A stretch of 64,000 nt of DNA from Paraglaciecola sp. L3A3 (GCF_009796765.1 NZ_CP047023.1:4261501-4325500); one strand, 5' to 3'; positions 17,445 through 27,347 are shown, counted from the first letter of the stretch. The notes: a model not told the origin generated them from the letters alone. Numbers and translations: made by a program.

Positions 17445-18620
17445 TCAAAACTGAGCAAACAATTCTTTGGCTTTTATCACCAAAGCTTTCCAATCCAAAG
17501 ATTCTACAACATGCACTCGGCCTCTTTTACCCATGGCCAGTAGTTTTGACTCGTCAACTAATAATCTTGAAACAGATTCGGCAATAAAAGACGTTTGGGT
17601 GGCATCTACAATCACTCCTGTTTCACCAATTAACATGGTTTCTTTAGTGCCACCTGAATCTCCAGCTATAACCGCTTTACCACAAGATTGCGCTTCCACT
17701 AAGACCATACCAAAACCTTCAATATCATTATCAATAGTACGGTTAGGCAAAATGAATAAATCACACTGTTGGTAACAAGCCAGCATATCCTTGTCCGATA
17801 TCTCAGAAAAAAACTGTACATGTTGTTGTAGATTTAATTCTTCAACTAATTTGACTAACTCTTCTTTTTGCTCCCCACCACCAATAATTGCATAGTGGAA
17901 GTTAGAAATTTTAGTTAAGATTTCAGGCACAGCTTTGATCATCATATCTTGCCCCTTACGGGCTTGCAGGCGACCGACTGTCAGTGCCACCTTCTTCCCT
18001 GTCCAGCCAAGAGAAGCCAAAACTGTTTCATCTTTATTATTCGGCACAAAGACTTCGCTATCAACCCCTGGGTGAAGAACAACTGTTTTTGCCGCTGCTT
18101 TTTCACCAAACTTAGCCACTATATTGGCACTATTTTGGCTGTTACAAATAATCTTTTTTGCACGCTTAATGACTTGCCCACAAATAAAATATTGCTCTCT
18201 GCTACTTTGCGCAGTTTCTAAGTCTTCACCATGCACATAACAAGCATATGGAATTCCGGTAAATATATTCAGCAACCAAGCGATCACCCCTTCAGGTAAG
18301 ACCCTGCCACAATGTAATTGAGTAATTTTATTTTGTTTTATGAATGTACGTATACGCCAAGCACTTTTGATATAGAACTTCAGTCCAATAAGACTTACGA
18401 ATCCCCATTCTGTAGATGTTAGGTTATCGCGATCTATTTTAATTGACGCCTGAGTATCAAATTCACTAGAGGACGGATCATTACCAGCCAATATTTGATA
18501 TTGCCCTTCCGGTAATCGAGAGTACAGCTCCCAGAACCAACGGCCACTGCCACCTGATTTTGGCGGAAAATTTTCAGTAATTAATAATGTTTTCACAATA
18601 CTTCCAATAAGATTAATCAA
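17445..18620 (-). CDS. Glycosyltransferase family 4
   Basis: A GT-B enzyme of 391 residues from the first ATG. The conserved part begins TLLITENFPPKSGGSGRW, so a GTG at 18596 (giving MKTLLITEN..., with GGAAG just upstream) may be the true start. The donor domain shows ALTVGRLQARKGQDMMIKA near residue 215 and IEGFGMVLVEAQSCGKAVI near residue 305, with both glutamates of the E-x7-E motif. The product is similar in layout to mannosyl- and rhamnosyltransferases of the PimB/WbdB type, but the sugar is not assignable. It is the first gene of a minus-strand run that continues with the transglutaminase-like and VanZ-PHP genes. Confidence 0.85.
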   Translation of the reverse strand: MINLIGSIVKTLLITENFPPKSGGSGRWFWELYSRLPEGQYQILAGNDPSSSEFDTQASIKIDRDNLTSTEWGFVSLIGLKFYIKSAWRIRTFIKQNKITQLHCGRVLPEGVIAWLLNIFTGIPYACYVHGEDLETAQSSREQYFICGQVIKRAKKIICNSQNSANIVAKFGEKAAAKTVVLHPGVDSEVFVPNNKDETVLASLGWTGKKVALTVGRLQARKGQDMMIKAVPEILTKISNFHYAIIGGGEQKEELVKLVEELNLQQHVQFFSEISDKDMLACYQQCDLFILPNRTIDNDIEGFGMVLVEAQSCGKAVIAGDSGGTKETMLIGETGVIVDATQTSFIAESVSRLLVDESKLLAMGKRGRVHVVESLDWKALVIKAKELFAQF

Positions 18621-18920
18621 TCATCGATTACATTTCACGATGCACTAAAAAATAAACAACAACCTATACACTATTGCAACAATAAAACAGCGAAACATCA
18701 ATGTATTAACTGATAATTAAAAATAAATATTTATAGAACTAAACCATCGTGTCTATACTGAATGGCTTACTCACCAGCTAGAGAGTTAAATCAACCTCTC
18801 TGACCAAAAAACAATACTATTCATTCTACCTCTATTTCCTATATCCTTAGAGAAATAACTTTGATTACAAAGAAGAACCAGTTATTTTTCTTCAAGACAA
18901 AACAGGTTACCTAAACAATA
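18621..18920. other. Divergent intergenic region, no gene seen
   Basis: 300 bp of AT-rich DNA between two divergent polysaccharide genes. It should hold promoters for both directions, but no clear -35/-10 pair or sigma-54 site could be picked. A weak inverted repeat AGAGAG...CTCTCT with an 11-bp loop lies near 18780. Confidence 0.4.
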
Positions 18921-20129
18921 ATGCATATTTTGATACTGGCACAACGAGTGCCTTTTCCACCAAATAAAGGTGAAAAATTAAGAACATTTCATCAGCTTGA
19001 ATATTTGAACCGCCAAGGTTTTACTATTAGCTTAATGGCGCCTTATGAAGATGAGAATGAGCTTGTATATTTTGATCAGCTTAAAAAGCAGTATTGTGAA
19101 CATGTTACTACCTATAAACTTAATCCAAAATTTTTATCTCTGCCTGTGGGATTTATAAAAAACCAACCTTTAAGTGTGGCTAATTTCTACCACAAGGCTC
19201 TTCAAAATAAACTTGACGCGCTTATTAGTGAGATAACTTTTGACACAATTTTGTGTTCAGCTTCTAGTCTTGCTGAGTATGTATTTTGCAGCAGTTCATT
19301 AAGTAAACTTAAGAAAAAACCTCGATTAATCATGGACTTTATGGATTTAGATTCTGATAAGTGGCGACAATACGCTGAAAAAAGCAGTTTTCCTATGTCT
19401 TATATTTATTCTAGGGAACAAAAGTTACTTAGCCAATTTGAGAAGAAAATTGCCGATACCTTTGATGATTGCTTTTTTATTACTCAAGCAGAAATTGATT
19501 TATTCAAGCAAGTACATTCCGGATTAAATAATATTCATGCCATAGAAAATGGTCTAGATCGCACTATGTTTTTTCCACCGGAAAACAATAGACAGGTTAA
19601 CCAACCTATTTTCCTATTTGCAGGTGTGATGGATTATCCACCTAATATTGATGCTGTGACTTGGTTTGTTTCCAATATATGGCAAGACATACTAAAAGCT
19701 TGGCCAGAGGCAAAATTTTTTATTGCAGGGATGAATCCTACAGAAAAAATACAACAGTTAACAAAACATAAAGGTATAGAAGTAACTGGTTTTGTAGAAG
19801 ACATAAAGCCCTACTTCGACCAAGCCAATATATTCGTCGCCCCTTTTAGAATTGCCCGTGGTGTCCAAAATAAAATTCTACAAGCTTTTGCTTGCGGACT
19901 ACCTGTTGTTGCAACGTCAATGGGTGCAGAGGGAGTCCGTTACCATGCTGATGAGGATATTCTGTTAGCAGATACACCTAGAGAATATATAGAAAAAATA
20001 TCTTTGTTAATGAGAGACAAAGAGCTTTACGATAAGTTAAGTAAAAACGCCTTAGACAACATCAAAAATAACTATAGTTGGGACAGTAAACTCGCTCCTT
20101 TAAAACGACTTGTCGCCCCAGCCAATTAG
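18921..20129 (+). CDS. TIGR03087-type PEP-CTERM/XrtA system glycosyltransferase
   Basis: A 402-residue GT-B enzyme. The N-terminus LAQRVPFPPNKGEKLRTFHQ and the C-terminal ARGVQNKILQAFACGLPVVAT match the hallmarks of the TIGR03087 family (GT4 clan), found almost only beside exosortase A. It also has VSNIWQDILKAWPEAKFFIAG in the donor domain (about residue 251). It probably adds a sugar to the XrtA-associated exopolysaccharide precursor in the cytoplasm. It starts a plus-strand run with the hexapeptide acyltransferase (26 bp apart) and the beta-helix protein. Confidence 0.85.
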   Translation: MHILILAQRVPFPPNKGEKLRTFHQLEYLNRQGFTISLMAPYEDENELVYFDQLKKQYCEHVTTYKLNPKFLSLPVGFIKNQPLSVANFYHKALQNKLDALISEITFDTILCSASSLAEYVFCSSSLSKLKKKPRLIMDFMDLDSDKWRQYAEKSSFPMSYIYSREQKLLSQFEKKIADTFDDCFFITQAEIDLFKQVHSGLNNIHAIENGLDRTMFFPPENNRQVNQPIFLFAGVMDYPPNIDAVTWFVSNIWQDILKAWPEAKFFIAGMNPTEKIQQLTKHKGIEVTGFVEDIKPYFDQANIFVAPFRIARGVQNKILQAFACGLPVVATSMGAEGVRYHADEDILLADTPREYIEKISLLMRDKELYDKLSKNALDNIKNNYSWDSKLAPLKRLVAPAN

Positions 20130-20155
20130 ATACAATCTGATAGAATATAGAGAAC

Positions 20156-20740
20156 ATGAAAAACTTAATAAAATTATCAATTAGGATACTGTTTACTGTC
20201 ATTATTATGCCTTTATACATTTTCTATTTTCTATCAACCGTTATAGGAAACAAGGATGATGTATTCAGATCTTTTTCACAATTTTTCAGTCTGATTCCAG
20301 GTAAGTTAGGCGTTTATAGTCGTTCTGCTTTTTTCCAGCTCACTATGACACACTGTGATCTAGATTTAGTTGTTAGTTTTGGTGTTTTATTTTCACAACA
20401 AGATACTGAATTGTATTCTGGTTGTTATATCGGCCCGCAAAGTAACATTGGTATGTGCCGCATAGAGACTAACTGCCTATTAGGTAGTGGAGTACATGTC
20501 ATGAGTGGTAAAGGTCAACATAATTTTGATGACCTAGATAAACCCTTAAGAGAGCAAGGTGGCACCTTTAGCAAAGTCATAATAGGTGAAGATACCTGGA
20601 TAGGAAATGGTGCCCTAATAATGGCAAATGTCGGAAAAAAATGTATTGTCGCTGCTGGCAGCGTTGTTGTCCATGATATCCCCGACTACTCAATCATCGC
20701 TGGAAATCCGGCTAAAATCATCAAAACACGTCACAACTAG
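20156..20740 (+). CDS. Hexapeptide-repeat acyltransferase (LbH fold)
   Basis: A 194-residue protein. The N-terminal 30 residues are a hydrophobic segment that could anchor it in the membrane. From about residue 85 it has left-handed beta-helix hexapeptide repeats (IGPQSNIGMCRIETNCLLGS, then VIIGEDTWIGNGALIMANVG), and it ends VVHDIPDYSIIAGNPAKIIK, the classic CatB/LacA-type tail. Members transfer acetyl groups from acetyl-CoA to sugars, so it may acetylate the exopolysaccharide repeat unit. It is in line between the XrtA glycosyltransferase and the beta-helix gene, 12 bp before the latter. Confidence 0.83.
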   Translation: MKNLIKLSIRILFTVIIMPLYIFYFLSTVIGNKDDVFRSFSQFFSLIPGKLGVYSRSAFFQLTMTHCDLDLVVSFGVLFSQQDTELYSGCYIGPQSNIGMCRIETNCLLGSGVHVMSGKGQHNFDDLDKPLREQGGTFSKVIIGEDTWIGNGALIMANVGKKCIVAAGSVVVHDIPDYSIIAGNPAKIIKTRHN

Positions 20741-20752
20741 AAGTAGATATTT

Positions 20753-21832
20753 ATGAAATCATTCAAACATTCGCTAAAACATATATGCCTCTGTTTATTC
20801 TTAGTTTTACCTAACATAACCTTTGCCCATGTATTACCGGCACAACAAGAAATTGTTGTGCAAAACGAACATGAGTTATCTAAAGCTCTAAAAATAGCCA
20901 ATAATCAAGGCCACACTAAAATAATGTTGCGTGATGGAAAATACCAACTAAACAATACTATTAATATAATTTCGCCATACGTTACATTAACCTCACTATC
21001 TGCAGACCCAAACAAAGTCCAAATTATTGGCACTGGGATGCGTGCAACAAAAAGGGTAAATAATATTCTAAGAGTTGCTGCGCCACATTTTGTTTTAGAT
21101 GGCCTGACTTTACAGGAAAGTGGTAACCATTTAATTCAAATTGCCGGTGAACAAAACGCCGATTTCCCAACACTTAAAAACTGTATTTTAAAAGATGCCT
21201 ATGAACAAATGGTAAAAGTAAGCTACAACCGAAACACAGGTATTGCTAGCGATTTTGGCACAATCGAAAACTGTCTTTTTGAATACACAAAAGGTATTGG
21301 TCCTCAATATTACATTGGCGGAATAGACGTACACGGAGGCCAAGACTGGCTGGTTCAAAACAATACATTTATTGCTATTGCCAGCCCAGAAAAAAAAATA
21401 GCAGAACATGCTATTCATTTTTGGAACAATACGCAAAATATTACGGTAAAAGGCAATACCATAATAAACTGCGACAGAGGTATAGGCTTTGGCATGCCCA
21501 ATAGGCCTAATTATGGTGGGCTAATTAGCGATAATTTAATTATACATGCTAATAATAACCACCCTAATGCAGATACAGGTATTGGCTTAGAAGAAAGCCA
21601 AGGAACCGTAGTTAAGGGTAACAGAATCTTTTTAGCTCAAGCTTACCCAAATGCTATCGAATATCGTTTTAAACAGACTACGAATGTAACAATAATCGAT
21701 AATCAAGTGAATAAGTTCATTACTAGTCGTAATGGAGGTTCTGCAAGCCTAAAATCAAATAAAGTAGTGACCGATTTATCAGAGATGTTGAGTTACCAAG
21801 AATTAAAAAAATGGCAAAACTATTTACGCTGA
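20753..21832 (+). CDS. Secreted right-handed parallel beta-helix protein
   Basis: A 359-residue protein with a Sec signal peptide (basic start, hydrophobic LCLFLVLPNITFA, likely cleavage after ITFA at residue 25). The mature part has repeating short beta-strand motifs (TLKNCILKD, TIENCLFEY, WLVQNNTFI, ITVKGNTII, GLISDNLII, TVVKGNRIF, VTIIDNQVN) typical of pectate-lyase-like and chondroitinase-B-like solenoids. An N-terminal LRDGKYQLNNTINI segment is also typical of this fold. It could be a polysaccharide lyase or epimerase that trims or modifies the exopolysaccharide in the periplasm. No catalytic residues could be assigned. Confidence 0.75.
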   Translation: MKSFKHSLKHICLCLFLVLPNITFAHVLPAQQEIVVQNEHELSKALKIANNQGHTKIMLRDGKYQLNNTINIISPYVTLTSLSADPNKVQIIGTGMRATKRVNNILRVAAPHFVLDGLTLQESGNHLIQIAGEQNADFPTLKNCILKDAYEQMVKVSYNRNTGIASDFGTIENCLFEYTKGIGPQYYIGGIDVHGGQDWLVQNNTFIAIASPEKKIAEHAIHFWNNTQNITVKGNTIINCDRGIGFGMPNRPNYGGLISDNLIIHANNNHPNADTGIGLEESQGTVVKGNRIFLAQAYPNAIEYRFKQTTNVTIIDNQVNKFITSRNGGSASLKSNKVVTDLSEMLSYQELKKWQNYLR

Positions 21833-21887
21833 GCTATTCGTCTGTAGTCATAATATTAATTATTTCTAAATAAATACTGATAACTGC

Positions 21888-22681
21888 TCAATCTAAAATG
21901 GCAATTACATCATATTGTTTCATGGGGAATTGATTAAAAAAATCATCATTCCTGTCAATTTTGCAATTACCAAGTATTGGTACAATCCACTTTACAGGAC
22001 GGATTGATTCTAAAGCGGTAAATAATTGCTCAGTGGTGGTACTTGTTGCGGTTAATACCTCGGGATGTATCTCCAATAATATCACCAAAGATCTGGCATC
22101 TTTAATCAACTTTTGGGCCCCGTTAATTGCCTGAACTTCTTGTCCTTCAACATCAATTTTAATCACCACATCAGGACATATATTCACTTTGCTTAATACT
22201 AACCAATTGTCTAGTCACAACTTGAGTCGTACCTTCACAGCTAGTATCTATACTTCCTTCATGGTCGGTACTATACGTGTATTAGAGGCAGTGAATAACG
22301 CTTTACCATTAAAATCAGAAACCGCAGAGTACTGACATATAACTTCTTTAGGTAGACTTTTGAGATTTTCTGACAATAAAGTAAATGACTGCTTATTGGG
22401 TTCAAAAGCGATGACCTGTTTGACGTGATCACAATGTTTATCGGCAAGTGCGCTAACAGTTCCGATATCGGCACCTAAATCAAAAAATGTAACAGGTCGG
22501 CCTATTTCATTAATCTTCTAAAAAAAGGAATGAATTCATCGAGGTAATAATTATTCGCCCCTTTTTCTAACCAAAAGCACCACTCGTCAACTGGTACCAA
22601 AAAAGGTTTATTATTTATTTTATGGGTAATTAAACGATTGGCATAACGTTTACGAAACCATACACAGAAGCGATGTTTCAC
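21888..22681 (-). pseudogene. FkbM-family methyltransferase, broken by three frameshifts
   Basis: Four fragments in changing frames line up into one FkbM-type SAM-dependent methyltransferase. The first (from a GTG at 22681) contains VDEWCFWLEKGAN and ends FIPFLED. The second reads RPVTFFDLGADIGTVSALA (SAM-binding motif) and VIAFEPNKQSF. The third reads TDHEGSIDTSCEGTTQVVTR. The fourth (from 22187) reads PDVVIKIDVEGQEVQAINGA and continues to the stop. The shifts near 22515, 22275 and 22200 are of mixed sign (+1, -1, +1), so they are not simply homopolymer slips. FkbM enzymes O-methylate sugars, so this glycan has probably lost a methyl decoration. The fragments still read clearly, so the loss seems recent. 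Confidence 0.75.
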
Positions 22682-22767
22682 TGACCATTCGTTATTTTAT
22701 AACTTCACTAAAACTAAATTAAGCCAAAATCTAAAACATCTCATCTTAAAGCTCAAATTGGGTATAA

Positions 22768-24261
22768 TCAATTAAACTGAAAACTATTGGATAAGGGCTT
22801 AATTCTACCCAGTATTATTTCATTAAAGTACTTTTTATCCAATTCATAGTTCGCTTGCTCCGTTGCTATCGATAATGCAACCAAGCCACTACCAATATGT
22901 CTACCAAGTAGTATATTCAAGGTTTCGTAAAGTTTGGCCAACTTATTGTCGGTAAAGATCTTACCATCTACCACATACCAATGAACCAGTAACCTTTTGT
23001 TTCTAGAATTAACTAATGTTTCTAACAACAGCCCCTGATAATTTGTATCTTGTATTTTAGTTTTATATTCTAAAGTCCAATTCTTTTCACTGTAAAGCCT
23101 ATTTAATGAGGATATCAGTTCACCTCTGCCTTTAGGATACCAAGCTATATATACATCTACAGGCTTAGTTGTCTCTGTAAGGTAACCTCTATACTCATCA
23201 TAAGCAGCTTTAAAGTGTACATCCCAACCATGGGATGTGGCGTCCTCCATAGGCTCTGATAATAAATGAGTATTCAAAACAAGGTTATTTGCACTAGTAT
23301 CTGGCTTATGCTGGCTAACAATATTAATAAACCAAATAGAGAAAACCAAAGATACGAAGGTAATCACTGAGGAGAATTTCCATATAAATTTAGTATTAAC
23401 CAAACTTGAGACCTGGTTAGCAGGCTTAATATCAGGGACTGATTTTTCCCGAATAAACTCACCAATACCAATTAAACAAATAATCACTAATGAGAAGAAT
23501 ATCCAACCATAAATTAGGTGATCAGCTCCCACTGCATGCTCCATATTTGTCAGGTAGCCTGTCAGAATGATGCCATAAACTCTAATGGCATTAGCAACAA
23601 TGGGAAATAGAATCGAAATAATCACAAACAGTAGCTTACGCTTCCAACTGAATAAATTTAAATAAGCATAAAGAGAACCTATGACCACGGATGCAATAAA
23701 AAAACTGATACCAGAACAAGCTTCAGCGACCAAAAAACGACCTTGAGGAATTTCAATATAAAGACCACTTCTATATATAGGCACCCCCGTTAGGTTCAAT
23801 AAAGCAACCGACCAATCAGCTGTTATTTCTTGTAAAAAAGGAACAAACTCTTCGCCAAAGGGGATCGAAAATAAAATAAAACTTAGGGGAAATATTATTT
23901 GATAAGATATTTTATTGCCGAAATAGCACCATATAGATAAGGGTAAAAAGCAAAAGGTCGCGATATGCATAAATAATTGAATATCACCAGCCAAGCCTAT
24001 GGCATAAAGTAATAATGTTCCAAAAATAAAAGGCAATAACCAGTAATTAGGCTTTACTAAGGAGGGATCTAGAAAATCACGTTTCAGGTAGATAAGAAAA
24101 AAAGAGCCAGGAATAACAAATAAACAATGATTAAAAATATCAGAGCCAATCCATATTTCTATTGCCGTAGTCAATCCAGACCAAAACACCGCAGCCCATA
24201 GAATGACGAGATAGACTAATCCCAGTAAGATGTGTTTATTTTGAAAAAAATGCGGCTTCAC
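22768..24261 (-). CDS. xrtA: Exosortase A with C-terminal EpsI domain
   Basis: A 497-residue protein. Residues 1-270 form the polytopic exosortase/archaeosortase core with the catalytic set C182 (VAEACSGISF), R227 (NAIRVYG) and H248 (GADHLIYGW). After a further membrane segment near residue 300, residues about 325-497 form an EpsI-type periplasmic domain (DVYIAWYPKGRGE, LLVHWYVVDG). Exosortase A recognises PEP-CTERM tails, cleaves them and is thought to join the protein to a surface glycan. The gene is followed on the plus-strand side by the broken FkbM gene and lies 22 bp downstream of the DUF3473 deacetylase, in the usual XrtA order. No PEP-CTERM substrate is encoded in this window. Confidence 0.92.
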   Translation of the reverse strand: MKPHFFQNKHILLGLVYLVILWAAVFWSGLTTAIEIWIGSDIFNHCLFVIPGSFFLIYLKRDFLDPSLVKPNYWLLPFIFGTLLLYAIGLAGDIQLFMHIATFCFLPLSIWCYFGNKISYQIIFPLSFILFSIPFGEEFVPFLQEITADWSVALLNLTGVPIYRSGLYIEIPQGRFLVAEACSGISFFIASVVIGSLYAYLNLFSWKRKLLFVIISILFPIVANAIRVYGIILTGYLTNMEHAVGADHLIYGWIFFSLVIICLIGIGEFIREKSVPDIKPANQVSSLVNTKFIWKFSSVITFVSLVFSIWFINIVSQHKPDTSANNLVLNTHLLSEPMEDATSHGWDVHFKAAYDEYRGYLTETTKPVDVYIAWYPKGRGELISSLNRLYSEKNWTLEYKTKIQDTNYQGLLLETLVNSRNKRLLVHWYVVDGKIFTDNKLAKLYETLNILLGRHIGSGLVALSIATEQANYELDKKYFNEIILGRIKPLSNSFQFN

Positions 24262-24283
24262 TGCTCACCTACTTCCTTTAATA

Positions 24284-25129
24284 TCAATCAGCTGAAATAT
24301 TGTATACGTCTCGCATTGTTCCCCAAGAAAAGTCTTGCAGAAGTTTTTCTAACTTGCCGTAGGTTTTAGATAAATTGACATAATGTCTGAATTTTGACTT
24401 AGCAGAAGCGCCAGTCATTCTGGGCTGATCTTGATCAATTTCCCAAGGATGAAAATAAAAAGAATAAGGCTGTTGTTCTTTCTTATGATAGCTATTAACC
24501 AAAAATTTAGTTAAAGAGTAAGGATAAAGTCGAAAATACCCACCGCCACCAATAGGAGTTTGACGCCCTAATATTCTATGGGTTGGAATAGGAATTTCAA
24601 TAATGCCTTCCTTGCGCTTATAAGCAAATCTTGGCCAGTCTGGTGTTCCGTATAAATCATGCTTCACAGGGTAAGTACTAGAACTATATTTAAAACCTAA
24701 ATCAGCTAATACTTGAAAAGCCCATTCATTGTCATAGCCAATTGAAAAACTAGGCGCTCGATAACCGGTTAATTGTTCACCAATTAAATCCTCTAAATGA
24801 TCTTTAGAACGTTTTACATCTTGAAAAAACACTTCTGGAGTTTGTTCTGTTGCTCTTCTGTGGGCATATCCATGACTGGCAATTTCATGGCCTTGAGCAT
24901 GGATTTCTTTAATTAACTCAGGGTAGCGTTCTGCCACCCAACCCAAAACAAAAAATGTAGATTTGACATCATATTGACTGAATAAATCTAATAAGCGTCG
25001 GGTATTAGCATCAACCCTAGGTTTAAATTCATGCCATTTATCTGGTGATATAACGGATTCAAAAGCAGACACATGAAAAAAATCTTCAACGTCGACTGTC
25101 ATTGCGTTAAGCGCGCTAGTATCCAACAA
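24284..25129 (-). CDS. XrtA-system polysaccharide deacetylase (NodB domain, DUF3473)
   Basis: A 281-residue protein. The N-terminal MTVDVEDFFHVSAFE (Asp metal ligands at residues 13-15) and ASHGYAHRRAT near residue 85 (His ligands) are NodB motifs. GYRAPSFSIGYDNEWA and the C-terminal FYFHPWEIDQDQPRM belong to the DUF3473 extension found in XrtA-associated deacetylases (TIGR03006). It probably removes N-acetyl groups from the exopolysaccharide. There is no signal peptide, as is common for this subfamily. It starts directly after the stop of the upstream sugar transferase (no gap), suggesting translational coupling. Confidence 0.92.
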   Translation of the reverse strand: MLDTSALNAMTVDVEDFFHVSAFESVISPDKWHEFKPRVDANTRRLLDLFSQYDVKSTFFVLGWVAERYPELIKEIHAQGHEIASHGYAHRRATEQTPEVFFQDVKRSKDHLEDLIGEQLTGYRAPSFSIGYDNEWAFQVLADLGFKYSSSTYPVKHDLYGTPDWPRFAYKRKEGIIEIPIPTHRILGRQTPIGGGGYFRLYPYSLTKFLVNSYHKKEQQPYSFYFHPWEIDQDQPRMTGASAKSKFRHYVNLSKTYGKLEKLLQDFSWGTMRDVYNISAD

Positions 25130-26548
25130 TTATCTCCCTTTACCGAACAACACAACTTCAACAGTTCTTATTAAAATAAGAATATCTAACATCAAACTTT
25201 GATGTTTAACGTAATACAAATCAAATTTAAGCTTTTCCATAGAGTCTTCAACACTGGCACCATATGGATAGTTGAGTTGAGCCCAGCCAGCTAAACCTGG
25301 CTTAACATTATGTCTTTGGTTGTAATACGGTATTTCTCTTATCAGTTGTTCAACAAATTGAGGGCGTTCTGGACGAGGACCAATAAACGACATTTCCCCT
25401 TTAAATACATTCAATAATTGAGGAAGTTCGTCAACACGATATTTACGAATAAAATGGCCGACCCGAGTTACACGGGAGTCGTTTGTCGTTGCCCATTTAG
25501 CGCCATCTTTCTCAGCATCTAATTTCATACTGCGGAATTTGATTATTTTGAACAATTTACCGTTCAAACCTACACGCTCTTGTTTATAAAACACCGAGGC
25601 GCCTTTAACTCTAACATCTTCAAAAAATATAATAGCCGCGGTAATTAACATCACTGGCCACATTATCAATAAAACTAAAGTGGCTAGGCAGCAGTTTATT
25701 GTGTAATCAAGGGCATCTCTAAGATAATTTTGTGAGCTAAAACCATTCGAATAAATGACCCAGCTTGGATACATTAGATTGACTACTATTTGTCCCGTTT
25801 CGCGCTCCATAAAATCAAGTAAATCCGTTACTTCAACACCGCGCAAACGACAATCAAATAATATCTCCACCGGTAAAGTGCCACGCCTTTGATCGCAAGC
25901 AATAACCACTTCATCAATATCATTATCTGTGATGAAATTTCTAAAGTTTTCATCAATTTTTACATGAATTAATTTTTCGTTTTGAATACCTTCTTCTCGA
26001 TTATCGCCAGGAATGGGTACAAAACCTAATAGTTCAAACCCAAAACGATCCACTTCTCGACGCATTCTTTTTTCAATAATAGATGCACGTTCTCCAGCAC
26101 CAATCACAATAATTTTGGATTGGCCTAAACCTAAAATACCCAAGCGGTTGACAAAATACCTGAAAATAGTCAGAGCTAAAATAGTCAAGGCCGCATAAAC
26201 GGGCAAATAATATTGGCTAGTGTTGGGATTCGTTAAAAAGGTATTGGTCGCTACTTCTACAACAAAATAACTGATTGCCACACTGACAAAAATTCTGCGG
26301 ATGATGCCCCTAAACGTTTCTCTTAATTTCGATTCATACAAGCCAACCGACAAAGCAGAAACTATCACAGCACCAGTAAAAATAGCGATTTCAGATATCA
26401 ATTCTGCAAAGGGTATTGCTACAAAGGAAGCTCCTAATAAATATTTAACCAAAACTGAGGATATATAGCCTACATAACCAACAATTAGAGCTTCAAGAAG
26501 CATTAAAATATTTGAACGCCTAATTTCTTTTTTACTACCAAAGCTCAT
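25130..26548 (-). CDS. TIGR03013-type XrtA system sugar transferase (initiating polyprenyl-phosphate glycosyl-1-phosphate transferase)
   Basis: A 472-residue protein with about four N-terminal transmembrane segments, a Rossmann-like middle part (KIIVIGAGERASIIEKRMRR near residue 145), a fifth segment near residue 285 and the C-terminal bacterial sugar transferase domain: FYKQERVGLNGKLFKIIKFR, SFIGPRPERPQFV and HNVKPGLAGWAQLNYPYG. It should start each repeat unit by moving a sugar-1-phosphate onto undecaprenyl phosphate at the inner membrane. It is the first gene of the minus-strand XrtA run (GGAGAG ribosome-binding site) and is divergent from the export operon across 163 bp that must carry both promoters. 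Confidence 0.92.
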   Translation of the reverse strand: MSFGSKKEIRRSNILMLLEALIVGYVGYISSVLVKYLLGASFVAIPFAELISEIAIFTGAVIVSALSVGLYESKLRETFRGIIRRIFVSVAISYFVVEVATNTFLTNPNTSQYYLPVYAALTILALTIFRYFVNRLGILGLGQSKIIVIGAGERASIIEKRMRREVDRFGFELLGFVPIPGDNREEGIQNEKLIHVKIDENFRNFITDNDIDEVVIACDQRRGTLPVEILFDCRLRGVEVTDLLDFMERETGQIVVNLMYPSWVIYSNGFSSQNYLRDALDYTINCCLATLVLLIMWPVMLITAAIIFFEDVRVKGASVFYKQERVGLNGKLFKIIKFRSMKLDAEKDGAKWATTNDSRVTRVGHFIRKYRVDELPQLLNVFKGEMSFIGPRPERPQFVEQLIREIPYYNQRHNVKPGLAGWAQLNYPYGASVEDSMEKLKFDLYYVKHQSLMLDILILIRTVEVVLFGKGR

Positions 26549-26711
26549 TCATCTCTCCAGCAAATAAACATATTAAGTAACCCATAATAAAATTTATTCA
26601 TATAACCTATTCATTTTTTTCAATTTAATAATCATATTGTTGTTGTGCAGCAACTCTAAAACTTGTTACATTGAGCGCCTGTGAATTGAAACATATGGGA
26701 CTGTAATTTAC

Positions 26712-27347
26712 ATGAAGACTAACAAAATAGCATTGTCAAATTTGATATTTTTTATATTTTTATCAATTGTTGGCTGTTCAAGTAACTCAGGGAAATTACC
26801 AACTGCAACAACTTATATTTCAGATACAACTTCGGTAAATAATTATGATTACCTTATAGGACCTGGGGATAGCTTATCTATTTTTGTTTGGCGTAATCCT
26901 GATATATCAGGTTCATTTATTGTCAGACCTGATGGAAAAGTGACGACCTCATTAGTTGAAGATATAGAAGTGTCAGGTAAAACTCCGACAAACTTAGCAC
27001 GAGAAATAGAAGAAGAGTTAGGGAAATTTATTAATAACCCTAGAGTTACAGTCAGTGTGGGGGGGTTTAGAGGACCTCTTAGTGAACAAGTAAGAGTAAT
27101 TGGTGAAGCAACCAATCCTAGTGCAATTAATTACACGGAAAAAATGACATTACTTGATTTAATGATCCAAGTCGGAGGTTTAACTGAATTTGCTGCTGGC
27201 AACAACGCCAAATTGGTTAGAATGGTCGATGGCAAACAAAAAACCTTTGAACTACAAATTGATGATTTAATTAAAGACGGTGATATAGAAGAAAATGTTG
27301 ATATGTTACCTGGTGATATCATAATCATACCTGAAGCATGGTTTTAA
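26712..27347 (+). CDS. XrtA-associated polysaccharide export lipoprotein (Wza family)
   Basis: A 211-residue protein. The signal sequence ends in the lipobox SIVGC (Cys at about residue 22), so it is a lipoprotein. The Poly_export domain reads YLIGPGDSLSIFVWRNPDIS, VRPDGKVTT and, after it, a SLBB-like region (VRVIGEATNPSAINY...TLLDLMIQVGG). It is short compared with Wza (about 380 residues), matching the XrtA subfamily TIGR03027, which lacks the C-terminal barrel helix. It probably forms the periplasmic part of the export channel, with the beta-barrel protein of the same operon at the outer membrane. Confidence 0.9.
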   Translation: MKTNKIALSNLIFFIFLSIVGCSSNSGKLPTATTYISDTTSVNNYDYLIGPGDSLSIFVWRNPDISGSFIVRPDGKVTTSLVEDIEVSGKTPTNLAREIEEELGKFINNPRVTVSVGGFRGPLSEQVRVIGEATNPSAINYTEKMTLLDLMIQVGGLTEFAAGNNAKLVRMVDGKQKTFELQIDDLIKDGDIEENVDMLPGDIIIIPEAWF

